DNA of 64,000 bases from Denitrobaculum tricleocarpae (GCF_007004665.1 NZ_ML660054.1:558001-622000); one strand, 5' to 3'. Positions 51,094 to 60,091 are shown, counted from the first letter of the stretch. Notes: generated from the letters alone by a model not told the origin. Numbers and translations: made by a program.

Positions 51094-51234
51094 GCCTGTT
51101 CGACATCAGATGCCGGCCCGAAACAGCTCGAGGCTTGAGCGGATCGGTGTTCCATGTTGAAGTTAATGCAACCGGATGAAGGCCGGTTGCGCGTTTGTGC
51201 TTGAGTTCGCAAAGAAGTCTCCGGAGACAAAACG

Positions 51235-52896
51235 ATGCTCGGTCTGATGATGGGCAAGCCCCTTCTGATCTCGTCTATATTAAAACATGGCGCCGAGATT
51301 TACGGTCAGCAGGAGATCGTGTCCCGCGCGGTCGAGGGGGACCTGCACCGCTATAGCTATGAGGAAGCTCACAAACGTGCTCAGCGCCTGGCAAACACTC
51401 TTGGCAGGTTTGGCATAGAGCGTGGCGACCGCATCGCCACGCTGGCATGGAACGGGTACCGGCACTTTGAAATCTATTACGCGGTTTCCGGGTTTGGCGC
51501 GGTCTGTCACACACTAAACCCGAGGCTCCATCCCTCACAGATCGCCTATATCCTGAATCATGCGGAAGATAAGTACCTCTTCATCGATCTGACCTTCATG
51601 CCTTTGATCGAGGCGATGGCAGGACAGCTTGAATCTCTGCGCGGCATCGTTGTGATGACCGATCATGCGCACATGCCCGAGAGCAAGATCCCGGGACTGT
51701 TGTGCTACGAAGAGCTGTTGGCAAACGCCTCGGACCAATTCGACTGGCCGGAGTTTGACGAAAACTCTGCATCTTCGCTCTGCTACACCTCGGGCACGAC
51801 GGGTCACCCCAAAGGCGTTCTCTACAGCCACCGTTCAACTTTGCTGCACTCTATGGCCATCGCTTTACCGGGCATCATGAATTTTTCGGAGAAAGCCGCT
51901 GTTTTGCCGGTTGTTCCAATGTTTCACGTCAACGCCTGGGGTATCCCCTACGCCACCCCCTTTACCGGGACCAAGCTTGTCAATCCGGGACCGAAGCTTG
52001 ACGGCGACAGCCTTTGGGAGCTCATGGAAACGGAAGGCGTGACTGCATCGGCTGGAGTTCCGACCATCTGGCTGGACCTCCTGAGGGCCATGCGCGAGAG
52101 AGGCCGCGCACCGGCGAATTTGGAGTTTGTCGTCATTGGCGGCTCGGCTACGCCGAAGTCGATGGTCAAAGACTTCGAAAAAGACTTCGGCGTGGAAGTC
52201 CGGCAAGGCTGGGGAATGACCGAAACCAGCCCGGTCGGTACGATAAACGTCGTCAAGCAGTCCCATCTCGACCTGCCCGACGACGAACGCCATGAAATCC
52301 AGATCAAGCAAGGTAGAAAGCTTTTCGGCGTTGACCTGAAAATCGTCGACGAAAACGGATCTGCTCTGCCCCATGATGGCCAGGCACAGGGTGAACTGAA
52401 AATCAGCGGCCCCTGGGTCTGTAGCGCCTACTTTAAAGCAGAAAGTGGTGAAGATCAGGGAAACCGGCACGACGAGGAGGGTTGGTTTTCCACCGGAGAC
52501 GTCGCGACCATCGATCCAGAGGGCTACGTGCAAATCACCGATCGCGTGAAAGACATGATCAAATCAGGGGGTGAGTGGATCAGTTCAATCGATCTGGAGA
52601 ACGCGGCGACCGGACACCCGGACGTCATGATGGCAGCCGTGATCGGGGTTCATCATCATAAATGGGACGAGCGGCCACTCTTGCTGATCGTGCCGAAGGC
52701 GGACGCAACACCCGATCAGGATGCGGTTCGAGACTACCTCGCGGGCCAGGTCGCGAAGTGGTGGCTCCCGGACGATATTATTTTTGTGGAATCTCTGCCT
52801 CTCGGTGCGACGGGCAAGATACTTAAAAACCGTTTGCGCGAAGAATACAAAGACCATCTGAGCGACGGGAATGAGAGCGTTTCACATTCATCTTGA
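51235..52896 (+). CDS. DmdB-like acyl-CoA ligase (AMP-forming)
   Basis: A 553-residue ANL-superfamily enzyme with GGAGA 8 bases before the ATG. P-loop [16 protein letters not shown] (184-199), A5 [12 protein letters not shown]7 [19 protein letters not shown], hinge [15 protein letters not shown], and catalytic Lys in [15 protein letters not shown]. The N terminus ([39 protein letters not shown]) is very like 3-(methylthio)propionyl-CoA ligase DmdB of the DMSP demethylation pathway and medium/long-chain fatty acyl-CoA ligases. No dmdC/dmdD neighbours, so either role is possible. Cytoplasmic. Confidence 0.85.
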   Translation: MLGLMMGKPLLISSILKHGAEIYGQQEIVSRAVEGDLHRYSYEEAHKRAQRLANTLGRFGIERGDRIATLAWNGYRHFEIYYAVSGFGAVCHTLNPRLHPSQIAYILNHAEDKYLFIDLTFMPLIEAMAGQLESLRGIVVMTDHAHMPESKIPGLLCYEELLANASDQFDWPEFDENSASSLCYTSGTTGHPKGVLYSHRSTLLHSMAIALPGIMNFSEKAAVLPVVPMFHVNAWGIPYATPFTGTKLVNPGPKLDGDSLWELMETEGVTASAGVPTIWLDLLRAMRERGRAPANLEFVVIGGSATPKSMVKDFEKDFGVEVRQGWGMTETSPVGTINVVKQSHLDLPDDERHEIQIKQGRKLFGVDLKIVDENGSALPHDGQAQGELKISGPWVCSAYFKAESGEDQGNRHDEEGWFSTGDVATIDPEGYVQITDRVKDMIKSGGEWISSIDLENAATGHPDVMMAAVIGVHHHKWDERPLLLIVPKADATPDQDAVRDYLAGQVAKWWLPDDIIFVESLPLGATGKILKNRLREEYKDHLSDGNESVSHSS

Positions 52897-53019
52897 AACG
52901 TAGCTCCTCAAAAATCGCGTTCAAGATCAGCCGTTTGTTGATCGAGAGGCAGTGAATTTTGAGTCCATTTAAATGTGAATTGCTCCAGCGGCGAACCGGG
53001 CACCTGTCCCAGCGAGCAG

Positions 53020-53811
53020 CTAACTCTCTCCAACGACGATTCGAAACCGGAAAGGCGAGTCACCGCCGCCGGCGACAATCGAGTTCTCCCCCGGATTCAA
53101 CAGAGTGACGTCACGCGAGAAGTGCTCGCCCAGCGAGACTTCGTTGACCTTTGTCCCCAGTTCGGTTCTGAAATCCCTGATAGCAAAGCCCTTCGCCGTT
53201 TTTGCCACTGAAAAATGAACCTTCGCCAGCCTGTGTGGTTCGCTGTCGTGCAGCGGCAGGTCAATTGTAATGGGTGGCAGGGCTTCATCGCCTACAGGAT
53301 GCCTCCCCACAAAAAACGGCAAAACCTGAGGTGTCAGACCCTCAGCAGGCAGAACCGAAGTCACCGCATCGGAATCGGCAAGGATTTTAACCTGCCCCGT
53401 TGCCGGACGGTCGTTCGAGAGGTCTTCGACCTTCGGGTCGGTCTTTCTGCGGCCGCCCACGACGACGGAAGCCGCGAAGGCATCGTCCAGTGTGTGTAGG
53501 CGTTCACTCAACCGCTGCATCAGTTCGAATGCAGTGTCCGCATCCTCACTCACCCGGTGCAGAAAATCGTCGCGCTCAATCGTCTCGACTTCCAGATTCG
53601 AGACCGCCTTCACGGTGGCGCTGCGCGGACGCCCCTCGATAACACCCATCTCGCCAAAGTATTCGCCTGGTCCAACGCGCCCGAGTGCAATGTCGCGGCC
53701 CTGCAGTTCCTTAACGATCTCGACTTCCCCGGATATAACGCGAAATACGCTGTCGCTCAGGCCGCCTTCACGAAACACGATATCCCCGCGTTCAAACCTT
53801 TGCTTCGTCAT
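53020..53811 (-). CDS. Cyclic-nucleotide-binding + FHA-like domain protein
   Basis: A 263-residue protein. Residues 5-115 are a CNB domain: RFERGDIVFREGGLSDSVFR, IVKELQGRDIALGRVGPGEY, FGEMGVIEGRPRSATVKAVS (the phosphate-binding cassette with E and R). After a linker, residues 165-260 look like an FHA-type beta sandwich: PFFVGRHPVGDEA, LHDSEPHRLAKVHFSVAKTA, KGFAIRDFRTELGTKVNEVS, FRFRIVVGES. The combination would couple cAMP/cGMP to a protein partner; the classic FHA phosphothreonine residues are not clearly conserved. The cyclase at 27440 could supply the ligand. Converges on the acyl-CoA ligase gene. Confidence 0.75.
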   Translation of the reverse strand: MTKQRFERGDIVFREGGLSDSVFRVISGEVEIVKELQGRDIALGRVGPGEYFGEMGVIEGRPRSATVKAVSNLEVETIERDDFLHRVSEDADTAFELMQRLSERLHTLDDAFAASVVVGGRRKTDPKVEDLSNDRPATGQVKILADSDAVTSVLPAEGLTPQVLPFFVGRHPVGDEALPPITIDLPLHDSEPHRLAKVHFSVAKTAKGFAIRDFRTELGTKVNEVSLGEHFSRDVTLLNPGENSIVAGGGDSPFRFRIVVGES

Positions 53812-53990
53812 CCTGCACGCCCCTCGCTGCCCCTGGATCTTCTATTATGTCTGATCGGATTCACCGCCCAAAGGAAACCCCGTATCACGCCCCAAGTCTA
53901 TGCCGCTGTTTCGGCCTGGCGTACACACTTTGTTGTCATCGATAACATCAGAGCACAAATGCCCCCGTCACACCTTGCTTTCTGGCTCCA

Positions 53991-54563
53991 TCAGGCTAAC
54001 GGAAGCGTGTCCTGAAGAGAGGACAAACCGGTCTCATCCCTCGTCTTCTTTTCGTTTACCAGATCGCGGTAATCCGCCAGTACTTCTTCTGAAATCTCCG
54101 CGCCCGCGGCGATTGCGCGACGGATGGCGACACGAAAGGCGCACTTTCGCGAGATCAAGCCGATTGGCGTGCAAGGCGGAAGGCGGCCCACCCGTCCTCC
54201 ACGGACCTCGAACCCAAAAATCTGCAGTTCGGCTGAAAGCAAGGCCCCGCGATGCGGTCGATCGAGGAACAAAAGGTTGTCCGAGAAAATCCCGGCCACA
54301 CTCCAGGACTCACGAGGATCGGCGGGCGGGTTTCCCTTCCATCGGCCACGGACAAGCAGGAATGCGGCATTGAACCAGTCGGCAGCCAGGGCATAGCGGC
54401 CGTCGCGCCCCTGGATCGGAACAAGAGTGTCGATCCGCCAGTGATCCGCATAGGCCGCCCGCAATGCCCCCATATCCTGATCTATCGGCTGATCGGGCTT
54501 TGGCTTGCCGGATACATCCAAGGCCAGAAATTCGACGAGCGTTAGCTGGTGGATGAACGTCAT
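53991..54563 (-). CDS. Protein of unknown function
   Basis: A 190-residue soluble protein: MTFIHQLTLVEFLALDVSGK, IDTLVPIQGRDGRYALAADW, VAGIFSDNLLFLDRPHRGAL, IGLISRKCAFRVAIRRAIAA. Hydrophobic and charged residues alternate as in a real globular protein. No domain recognised. It is the leftmost of a set of leftward genes running up to the S24 repressor and starts 35 bp after the DUF2786 gene ends. Confidence 0.5.
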   Translation of the reverse strand: MTFIHQLTLVEFLALDVSGKPKPDQPIDQDMGALRAAYADHWRIDTLVPIQGRDGRYALAADWFNAAFLLVRGRWKGNPPADPRESWSVAGIFSDNLLFLDRPHRGALLSAELQIFGFEVRGGRVGRLPPCTPIGLISRKCAFRVAIRRAIAAGAEISEEVLADYRDLVNEKKTRDETGLSSLQDTLPLA

Positions 54564-54597
54564 AATTTTGCGTGACCGCAGAAGATGGGGGTTAACT

Positions 54598-55089
54598 TCA
54601 CGCGACGTTCCGCATCTTCAACTTCATACCGACGATTTGATAGATATCCAAACCCGTTATACTGGCCACCTCGCGGAACGGCAGGGACGTCTCCGCCAGC
54701 AGAACGGCGGCATGCCGATAGGGATTCATCCGCGCCTTGCTATTCGAGCGATTTGAGCTGCGTTGCCGGCTCCGGCGTTCCTCGGCACGTCGCTCTTCAG
54801 CATCCAGGCCACGCTCCTGGGCGGCTTTCAGCGCCGCTTCCCGCCGGGCTTTCTCACGACGGATTTCCTGATCCATCAAATGGGTCGCGGTCGCAAAGCG
54901 ATTGGCGAACTCCCGCTCCGCCTCCGTCGACGGGCCCTTTGCTTCCTGCTTCGGCTTTTCCTTGGCGGCCTGCTCGCGCATTGCCGCCGCCTCATCGAGT
55001 GTCAGACCTTTGCGCTCGGCCATGCGTTTTGCCGCGGCCAGAGCATTCTCCCGCTCACCCTCGAAAGGGCTCTCGGCCGCTAGCATCAA
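54598..55089 (-). CDS. DUF2786 domain protein without a clear start codon
   Basis: The first 40 codons shown (MLAAESPFEGERENALAAAK, RMAERKGLTLDEAAAM) are the DUF2786 module found in phage and plasmid proteins, followed by a long basic/acidic helix (EREFANRFATATHLMDQEIR...) and a C-terminal NPYRHAAVLLAETSLPFREV, ASITGLDIYQIVGMKLKMR that resembles a helix-turn-helix. The homology seems to start earlier: the same frame upstream reads QDCHENGAYLKYSEIVIPET, FTDAERDRFHNL with no ATG/GTG/TTG before a stop near 55220. Either an unusual start (CTG at 55158) or 5' decay. DNA-related role likely, unproven. Confidence 0.6.
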   Translation of the reverse strand: MMLAAESPFEGERENALAAAKRMAERKGLTLDEAAAMREQAAKEKPKQEAKGPSTEAEREFANRFATATHLMDQEIRREKARREAALKAAQERGLDAEERRAEERRSRQRSSNRSNSKARMNPYRHAAVLLAETSLPFREVASITGLDIYQIVGMKLKMRNVA

Positions 55090-55287
55090 CAGGTTGTGAA
55101 ACCGGTCCCGCTCGGCATCTGTGAAGGTCTCAGGAATGACGATCTCGCTGTATTTCAGATATGCGCCGTTCTCATGGCAATCCTGCCTACTATACCACCG
55201 GCAGCCTGGCGCTGCCTACAGCCGCGAATATAAAAACAGCCAAATATCATATGCCTACATAGCGATTAATTCGTTAATGCACACATC

Positions 55288-56028
55288 CTAGAGGTTTTCG
55301 CGCAACCAGGTCTCTGCCCGCTCCCGGGCATCGGCGAGATCTACCTGCGCAAGACGTTCTTCAATCTGTCTCAGAGGTTCCGCCACCTGTCGGGCAAAGG
55401 TCGTGTCCCTGCGGCTGGCAATGTAATACCAGGTGTAGGCTTCGGTAAGACTGATCCGGCCGACACTGCCTCGCTCAAAGCGCTTCGCGACCGCGATCTG
55501 CGCCAATACATGCCCCTGAGTCGCGGCAGCGAGATACCACTTCGTCGCGCGAACGGCGTCCGCTGCGACGCCATCTCCTTTTTCATAACGCCGGGCGAGC
55601 TCGAACTGAGCGCGCACTTCTTGGCGCTCGGCAGCCGCGCGAAACAATTCGATCGCCTTTGCCAGATCTCGCTTGACGCCAAGCCCGGCAGCAAAATTCG
55701 TCGCCAGACTGTATTGCGCTGCGGCATTCCCCTGATCCGCAGCCTTCCGGTACCATTCCGATGCTGCGCGGTGATCGACCCCGACCGCAAGGCCCATGGC
55801 ATAGACGTTACCCAACGCCGTCTGAGACCGCGCGTCACCTCTGTTCGCGCTCTCGCGCCACTCGGCGACCGCCCGGGCGACATCGCCGCTGTCATAGGCC
55901 GACACACCGGCGTAGTAATCGGCCTGCAGTGAGCCATTCGCAAAAGCCAGACAAGCTGACAAGGCCAAGACGCGCGAGCACCAGGAGATCCACGCACACA
56001 GAGTGACGAACGAACCGGACATCTTCAT
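55288..56028 (-). CDS. Sel1-repeat secreted protein
   Basis: A 246-residue protein with an N-terminal hydrophobic signal (TLCAWISWCSRVLALSACLAFA) and then about five Sel1-like TPR repeats of 36 residues: ARSQTALGNVYAMGLAVGVD, ASEWYRKAADQGNAAAQYSL, AIELFRAAAERQEVRAQFEL, ATKWYLAAATQGHVLAQIAV, EAYTWYYIASRR. Sel1 proteins act as periplasmic scaffolds or partners of envelope or secretion systems. No obvious link to the phage-type neighbours. Confidence 0.8.
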   Translation of the reverse strand: MKMSGSFVTLCAWISWCSRVLALSACLAFANGSLQADYYAGVSAYDSGDVARAVAEWRESANRGDARSQTALGNVYAMGLAVGVDHRAASEWYRKAADQGNAAAQYSLATNFAAGLGVKRDLAKAIELFRAAAERQEVRAQFELARRYEKGDGVAADAVRATKWYLAAATQGHVLAQIAVAKRFERGSVGRISLTEAYTWYYIASRRDTTFARQVAEPLRQIEERLAQVDLADARERAETWLRENL

Positions 56029-56097
56029 CGACGTTAATCCCAGATCCGACAGATTTGTTACCGGCGCAGCGAACGCCGCAGAAAAACCGGCAACGGC

Positions 56098-56565
56098 TTA
56101 GTGCTTTGTCATCCCTTCGCCGTCCAGATCGAAAAAATCCTCCTCGATCATCTCGTCTGCATCGTCGAAGGTAATGACGCCACCCTCGTTCGACTGGTGC
56201 CGGCGTTCCAACTCACCGATCATACCCTTGGCCTGTATGGCAGCCCACTCCATCTTGGCCGCAGCATTGAAGTAGCCACCCTCGGTGGCCTGCTCCGACA
56301 TCACACGCATGCCTGCTTCCAGCATGGTGAAGGCGTAACTGAGCGGCAGAGCCTGCTCACGGTCAAACTCAAACCCGTTGGTAGTATCGAACGCGTCGGC
56401 CAACTCGGAGAACACCCTAAGCATCTGCTCGATGTCCTGGGGTCCCTCGTCGACGTTCAGCTTTGAGAAATGATCGGCGACGCCGCGGATGATACGTGCG
56501 AATACGACACCCTCACGATCCTCTCCCGCTTCATCTAATCCGTCAGTCTCATCTCCATCGGACAT
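56098..56565 (-). CDS. Acidic protein of unknown function
   Basis: A 155-residue, strongly acidic helical protein: MSDGDETDGLDEAGEDREGV, RIIRGVADHFSKLNVDEGPQ, ALPLSYAFTMLEAGMRVMSE, YFNAAAKMEWAAIQAKGMIG, ending in an Asp/Glu-rich tail. No domain recognised. It stands between the Sel1 gene and the element-type genes to the right, same direction. Confidence 0.5.
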   Translation of the reverse strand: MSDGDETDGLDEAGEDREGVVFARIIRGVADHFSKLNVDEGPQDIEQMLRVFSELADAFDTTNGFEFDREQALPLSYAFTMLEAGMRVMSEQATEGGYFNAAAKMEWAAIQAKGMIGELERRHQSNEGGVITFDDADEMIEEDFFDLDGEGMTKH

Positions 56566-56644
56566 CGCTCTACCTTTTGAAACTCGGCGCCTGCGCGCAA
56601 CGCTTATGCCTATCTTACAGACTTAAGCGCGATAGGGGTACGAC

Positions 56645-57205
56645 TCAAACAAAACCTCTGAGCTTTGCCAAAGCACTTAGTCCTTCGATAACCGCGCGGC
56701 GCGACCGCGGCATGCGATCGTCGCAACAGAGCCGGCGGAGCGTGAACCAGTGTTCCTTTAGGCTGAGCATAGTGTCGCGCATTGCGCGCAGGTTCCAGGC
56801 AAGCTCGTCCGACATTTCCGGTCCGAAGCTCGACCGTCCGCCGTCGCGATCAAAACCGAGATCGCCGTAGCGGGCGACTCCTTCATTTGAGCGTGTCCGG
56901 AGATAAAGCGAGCGCAACCAGACACCCGCATCATAAAGCTCCGGCGCAATCACCTCCTGGTCCAGCAGTTGATCCAACAGGCACTCGTACTTTGCTCTCG
57001 CCCCCAGCATAAGGATGTTGCCTTGAACGGACACTTCTCGGGTCTCGACGACAATACCGCCATGATGACGAGCCCTGCTCCGCGACCCAAAGTCACTCAC
57101 TGCCAGGACATCAGTGTTTAGGTGTTTCTCTCGAGTTGCCTTGTTCGAAACCGATGGGTCTCGGTCACTCGCAAATGACGGTTCGTTGTCACTGCTCTTC
57201 TTCAT
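56645..57205 (-). CDS. Protein of unknown function in S24-repressor element
   Basis: A 186-residue protein: a Ser/Asp-rich start, then ILMLGARAKYECLLDQLLDQ, EVIAPELYDAGVWLRSLYLR, GPEMSDELAWNLRAMRDTML, LKEHWFTLRRLCCDDRMPRS, RRAVIEGLSALAKL. The last 80 residues look like a helical DNA-associated domain similar in arrangement to C-terminal helices of DUF6456-type proteins (tentative). 52 bp downstream of the DnaA-like gene and probably co-transcribed with it. Confidence 0.5.
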   Translation of the reverse strand: MKKSSDNEPSFASDRDPSVSNKATREKHLNTDVLAVSDFGSRSRARHHGGIVVETREVSVQGNILMLGARAKYECLLDQLLDQEVIAPELYDAGVWLRSLYLRTRSNEGVARYGDLGFDRDGGRSSFGPEMSDELAWNLRAMRDTMLSLKEHWFTLRRLCCDDRMPRSRRAVIEGLSALAKLRGFV

Positions 57206-57257
57206 AGCTCAGCGTTCACCTCGCAATTTTATGAAATGGACTGGAAGGGCCTGGTTT

Positions 57258-57659
57258 TCACTGTGCGGAGCCATAAAGCCGGTTGAGAACCCGCTGCTGC
57301 AGGTCTTGCAGATTTCGGTCCCGGGTCAACAAATAGTCCATCAGATCGCAGGCATGCATGACGGTCTTATGATCCCGCCCGCCCACGCTTGCACCGATTT
57401 TCGCCAGTGACAGCTCAAAACAGAGTTTACGCATCAAATACATAGCCAACTGACGCGGACGGGCGATCTTACGGTCCCGTCGGGCGCACAAGAGAAGCTC
57501 AAGCGAGATTCCGCTCTCCTCCGCCATGACACTCAAGATCCGTTCAGGCGTAACAATGGCTGCGCGTCCCGCGTATCCGGCAGAAGAAGTACTCCCCCCG
57601 ATCCGGACCGTCGCCCGCCCATCACTTGAACTGTACCGATCCTGCTCATAGCCACTCAT
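57258..57659 (-). CDS. Orphan DnaA domain IV protein
   Basis: A 133-residue protein whose residues 35-125 are the DnaA-box-binding domain IV of the replication initiator without its AAA+ domain: TPERILSVMAEESGISLELL, RRDRKIARPRQLAMYLMRKL, FELSLAKIGASVGGRDHKTV MHA (GGRDHKTVMHA at 93-103; the family has GGRDHtTV.HA). It could bind DnaA boxes and modulate initiation of the host or of an element. Its ATG overlaps the TGA of the helix-turn-helix gene upstream. Such orphan domains occur in prophages and integrated plasmids of alphaproteobacteria. Confidence 0.85.
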   Translation of the reverse strand: MSGYEQDRYSSSDGRATVRIGGSTSSAGYAGRAAIVTPERILSVMAEESGISLELLLCARRDRKIARPRQLAMYLMRKLCFELSLAKIGASVGGRDHKTVMHACDLMDYLLTRDRNLQDLQQRVLNRLYGSAQ

Positions 57660-58078
57660 ACAATTTCTCCTCTGGTTTTTATCTTTTGTCCGCTCCGCGA
57701 CGCTCCCTGGCGCAATGGATTTCGTTCCTGTCTACGCCTCTGCGCGCAGCCTCGCCGGGCGCGCGACGAACCCTTTGCCGAGTTAGCCGATATCCGCGCT
57801 CGCCGAGGGTGAACACGGCACCTCCCCTGCCTCTCCGGCCAGCACTTGTTGGATTGACCAGCGTCTCCCGCGGTCTCCAATGACGATCTATCCGGCGCCT
57901 GGCTTGGAATGACGCCCACAGCGGCCGCTTCCGCGGCAGACAACTGGAGCAGACGCCGGATGGCCGTATTGCTCATCCCCCGCGCCCGGCACTCCAATAC
58001 GAAGGCCTCGGTTTTGGTCAGGAAAAGTCCGGAATGCAGCACCGAATCATCATTCACTGCCAGAAACTCCCCAACCAT
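57656..58078 (-). CDS. Helix-turn-helix protein, coupled to DnaA-like gene
   Basis: A 140-residue protein from ATG 58078 (MVGEFLAVNDDSVLHSGLFL). Residues 18-50 (LTKTEAFVLECRARGMSNTA, IRRLLQLSAAEAAAVG) resemble a LuxR/sigma-type helix-turn-helix. The remainder is very basic and probably disordered (RQGRCRVHPRRARISANSAK...). The TGA overlaps the next gene's ATG (ATGA), supporting translation to the end. It faces the S24 repressor across 255 bp holding three operator-like sites, so it is probably the first repressed gene. Confidence 0.6.
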   Translation of the reverse strand: MVGEFLAVNDDSVLHSGLFLTKTEAFVLECRARGMSNTAIRRLLQLSAAEAAAVGVIPSQAPDRSSLETAGDAGQSNKCWPERQGRCRVHPRRARISANSAKGSSRARRGCAQRRRQERNPLRQGASRSGQKIKTRGEIV

Positions 58079-58245
58079 CAGAAACTCCCAATCGGCGCGG
58101 CTGCGGGACGCCTGCCCCGGGAGCGATGCCTGAAACACAAGAACCAGAGTCCTGAGCAACGATTGGCACTGCGGCACCGGGATTTGCATGCGCAAAACGG
58201 ATCATGTGAAGCCTTTCGGTTTTTACTACATATGATAGAATTAAT

Positions 58246-58310
58246 TTGTACCCATTATGTGGTGATTTCACAAGATGAAGTTGTGCCCATTTTGCACATT
58301 GTACCCACTT
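58246..58310. promoter_or_regulatory. Three operator-like repeats between HTH gene and S24 repressor
   Basis: TTGTACCCATTA (58246-58257), TTGTGCCCATTT (58281-58292) and TTGTACCCACTT (58299-58310), all in the same orientation. A fourth copy lies past the repressor gene. Placement around the divergent promoters suits binding by the S24-type repressor. Confidence 0.6.
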
Positions 58311-58333
58311 TGGAGATCCGTTATAGTGACCGC

Positions 58334-59122
58334 ATGAGCAATCGCATCAAAGAATTGAGGCGCCTGCGCGGCCTCACTCAGGACAACCTTGGAAAGCTGG
58401 CGGGCACGGGCCGTTCTCAGATTGTCAAACTTGAGCGCGGCGAACGGCGCCTGACGGTCGAATGGATGCGCCGCCTTGCCAGGGCTCTTGAGTGTCACCC
58501 GGCAGACCTTCTCCTGGATGAGCCCATGACAGATGGCTTCGGTGAGACCGAAGCTGACGCTTCGTTTGCCTTGGAACGTTCCAGTGAGAGTGGCGTTTTC
58601 GACCGGCACGTTCAGGCACATACGTCGGGGTCTTACGGCATGGAAGCAGAGTTCGCACCGCATTCCGGTGAGGCGGCCCCGGCATCGGTTTCAGTCCCCT
58701 CGACAGCCAGCCTGCTCCGGGATGTCGAAGTTCGGGGCGTAGCTGTCGGCGGAAACGAAAGTTGCTTTGAATTCAATGGTGAAGTCGTTGATCGCGTGCG
58801 CCGTCCTCCCGGAATTGCCGGGGCGTCAAACGTATTTGCAATCTATGTTGTCGGGCAGTCTATGTCGCCGCGCTTTGAAGAGGGTGAAATCGTCTTTGTA
58901 CACCCCGGCCGTCCGGCCACAAGCGGCTGCGATGTGATTGTGGAGCTGCACGGCCACAATGGCGACCCCGGCCAATGCTACATTAAACGGCTGGTCAAGA
59001 AGACCCCGACACGCACTGTACTGCAGCAGTTTAATCCGGCCCGGGACGATATCTCCTTCGACAACGACAATATCCGCGCAATGTACCGAATCCTGACCGC
59101 GTCGGAACTTCTGGGCGTTTAG
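58334..59122 (+). CDS. XRE-S24 (CI/LexA-type) repressor
   Basis: A 262-residue protein from ATG 58334; the longer open frame crosses the operator region and is rejected. N-terminal helix-turn-helix MSNRIKELRRLRGLTQDNLG, KLAGTGRSQIVKLERGERRL (1-40). A linker of about 80 residues is followed by an S24 peptidase domain with catalytic S176 in GQSMSPRFEEGEIVFV and K218 in CYIKRLVKK. Such repressors hold an element silent and self-cleave upon RecA activation after DNA damage. No Ala-Gly or Cys-Gly cleavage site was pinned down with certainty (YGMEAE or VRGVAVGG regions are candidates). Likely autoregulated through the flanking TTGTACCC sites. Confidence 0.85.
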   Translation: MSNRIKELRRLRGLTQDNLGKLAGTGRSQIVKLERGERRLTVEWMRRLARALECHPADLLLDEPMTDGFGETEADASFALERSSESGVFDRHVQAHTSGSYGMEAEFAPHSGEAAPASVSVPSTASLLRDVEVRGVAVGGNESCFEFNGEVVDRVRRPPGIAGASNVFAIYVVGQSMSPRFEEGEIVFVHPGRPATSGCDVIVELHGHNGDPGQCYIKRLVKKTPTRTVLQQFNPARDDISFDNDNIRAMYRILTASELLGV

Positions 59123-59211
59123 TTGCCGGCCTTGAATGCGACTGCCGTCATCTGAAGCGGCGCATCATGAGATACGGCGACGTCCTTGGCTGTTTTACGC
59201 CAAATCACAAT

Positions 59212-59223
59212 TTGTACCCATTT
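59212..59223. promoter_or_regulatory. Fourth operator-like site downstream of the repressor
   Basis: TTGTACCCATTT followed by TGGATCT, the same extended form as site 3 (TTGTACCCACTT-TGGAGAT). Lies 122 bp before the start of the small gene at 59346, which could therefore be under the same control. Confidence 0.55.
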
Positions 59224-59345
59224 TGGATCTTTTGTTGAATTCACTGCAGGAATTTAGCAAGCTTACTTCGGTTGAATTCGCCATTTAATTGTATTTTCAA
59301 TTTACAAATGACTGGCGGAGTATCGTTAAACGGAGGAAGACCAAG

Positions 59346-59666
59346 ATGGATGAACTTGAAACCCTCGAGGCACGTTACGACGCAATGCCACCCGAAATTA
59401 TACAGAGGTTTCGTAACGGGCGCGCGGATGTACTTTCTGTTCGCCACAACGCACTGAGAGGCGAGATTGTCTTTGCCCGCAGAATGTTCCGGGCCAATCA
59501 GCGCGCCCGTAGAAGCAATCGGCCTATCGACCGGGCCACACGCCGGCGATACGAAGACGATTGCCGTCATTGGTGGCACCGTTACCGGAAGGCCCAGACA
59601 TCCGCAGCTCAACTCCGCAATCTGCAAGCGCTCGAGAGCTTGAACAAATCGCTAAGACTGCGATAG
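59346..59666 (+). CDS. Small basic protein, possibly repressor-controlled
   Basis: A 106-residue, Arg-rich helical protein from ATG 59346 (GGAGG about 10 bases upstream): MDELETLEARYDAMPPEIIQ, RFRNGRADVLSVRHNALRGE, IVFARRMFRANQRARRSNRP, YEDDCRHWWHRYRKAQTSAA. The charge suggests nucleic acid binding. No family recognised. An operator-like site in its upstream region suggests it belongs to the S24-controlled element. Confidence 0.55.
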   Translation: MDELETLEARYDAMPPEIIQRFRNGRADVLSVRHNALRGEIVFARRMFRANQRARRSNRPIDRATRRRYEDDCRHWWHRYRKAQTSAAQLRNLQALESLNKSLRLR

Positions 59667-59734
59667 ACCAGCCACCGCAAAACTGGGACTTCAGAGACTT
59701 CTATCTCAGGGCCCCAGCCCCCCCCTCGACGGCG

Positions 59735-60091
59735 CTATGTTGGGATGTCGGCCAACTCAGGGTGCGGGCCGAAAACATAAGGGAAGACGGCCAGCACATC
59801 CTCGAGAGTTTCGCCGTGACCGAGAACCTTGGAATCGGCGTCGATTGCGCAATAGACCGCACCGATTTTGCCGAACGCGCAAAGAATCCGCTCGCCCTCG
59901 GTATCGAGAATGGCAACAACCTGCTCACCCGCATCCGTCGCGAGCGGCACACAATGGCCCGCCAGTCCGAGTGCGATCATCTTATCGCCCATCGCCGTCA
60001 AACGCTCCACTTCCAGTTCAGAAAGCGATGTCGAGTCGGAACCCACCGCTTCTGGCTGTTTCGGCAAAGGGCTTTTCAGCATAACTGACAT
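59735..60091 (-). CDS. Protein of unknown function
   Basis: A 118-residue soluble protein: MSVMLKSPLPKQPEAVGSDS leader, then ELEVERLTAMGDKMIALGLA, HCVPLATDAGEQVVAILDTE, GERILCAFGKIGAVYCAIDA, DSKVLGHGETLEDVLAVFPY. The alternating strands look like a small alpha/beta fold. No family recognised. Converges on the small basic-protein gene. Confidence 0.5.
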   Translation of the reverse strand: MSVMLKSPLPKQPEAVGSDSTSLSELEVERLTAMGDKMIALGLAGHCVPLATDAGEQVVAILDTEGERILCAFGKIGAVYCAIDADSKVLGHGETLEDVLAVFPYVFGPHPELADIPT

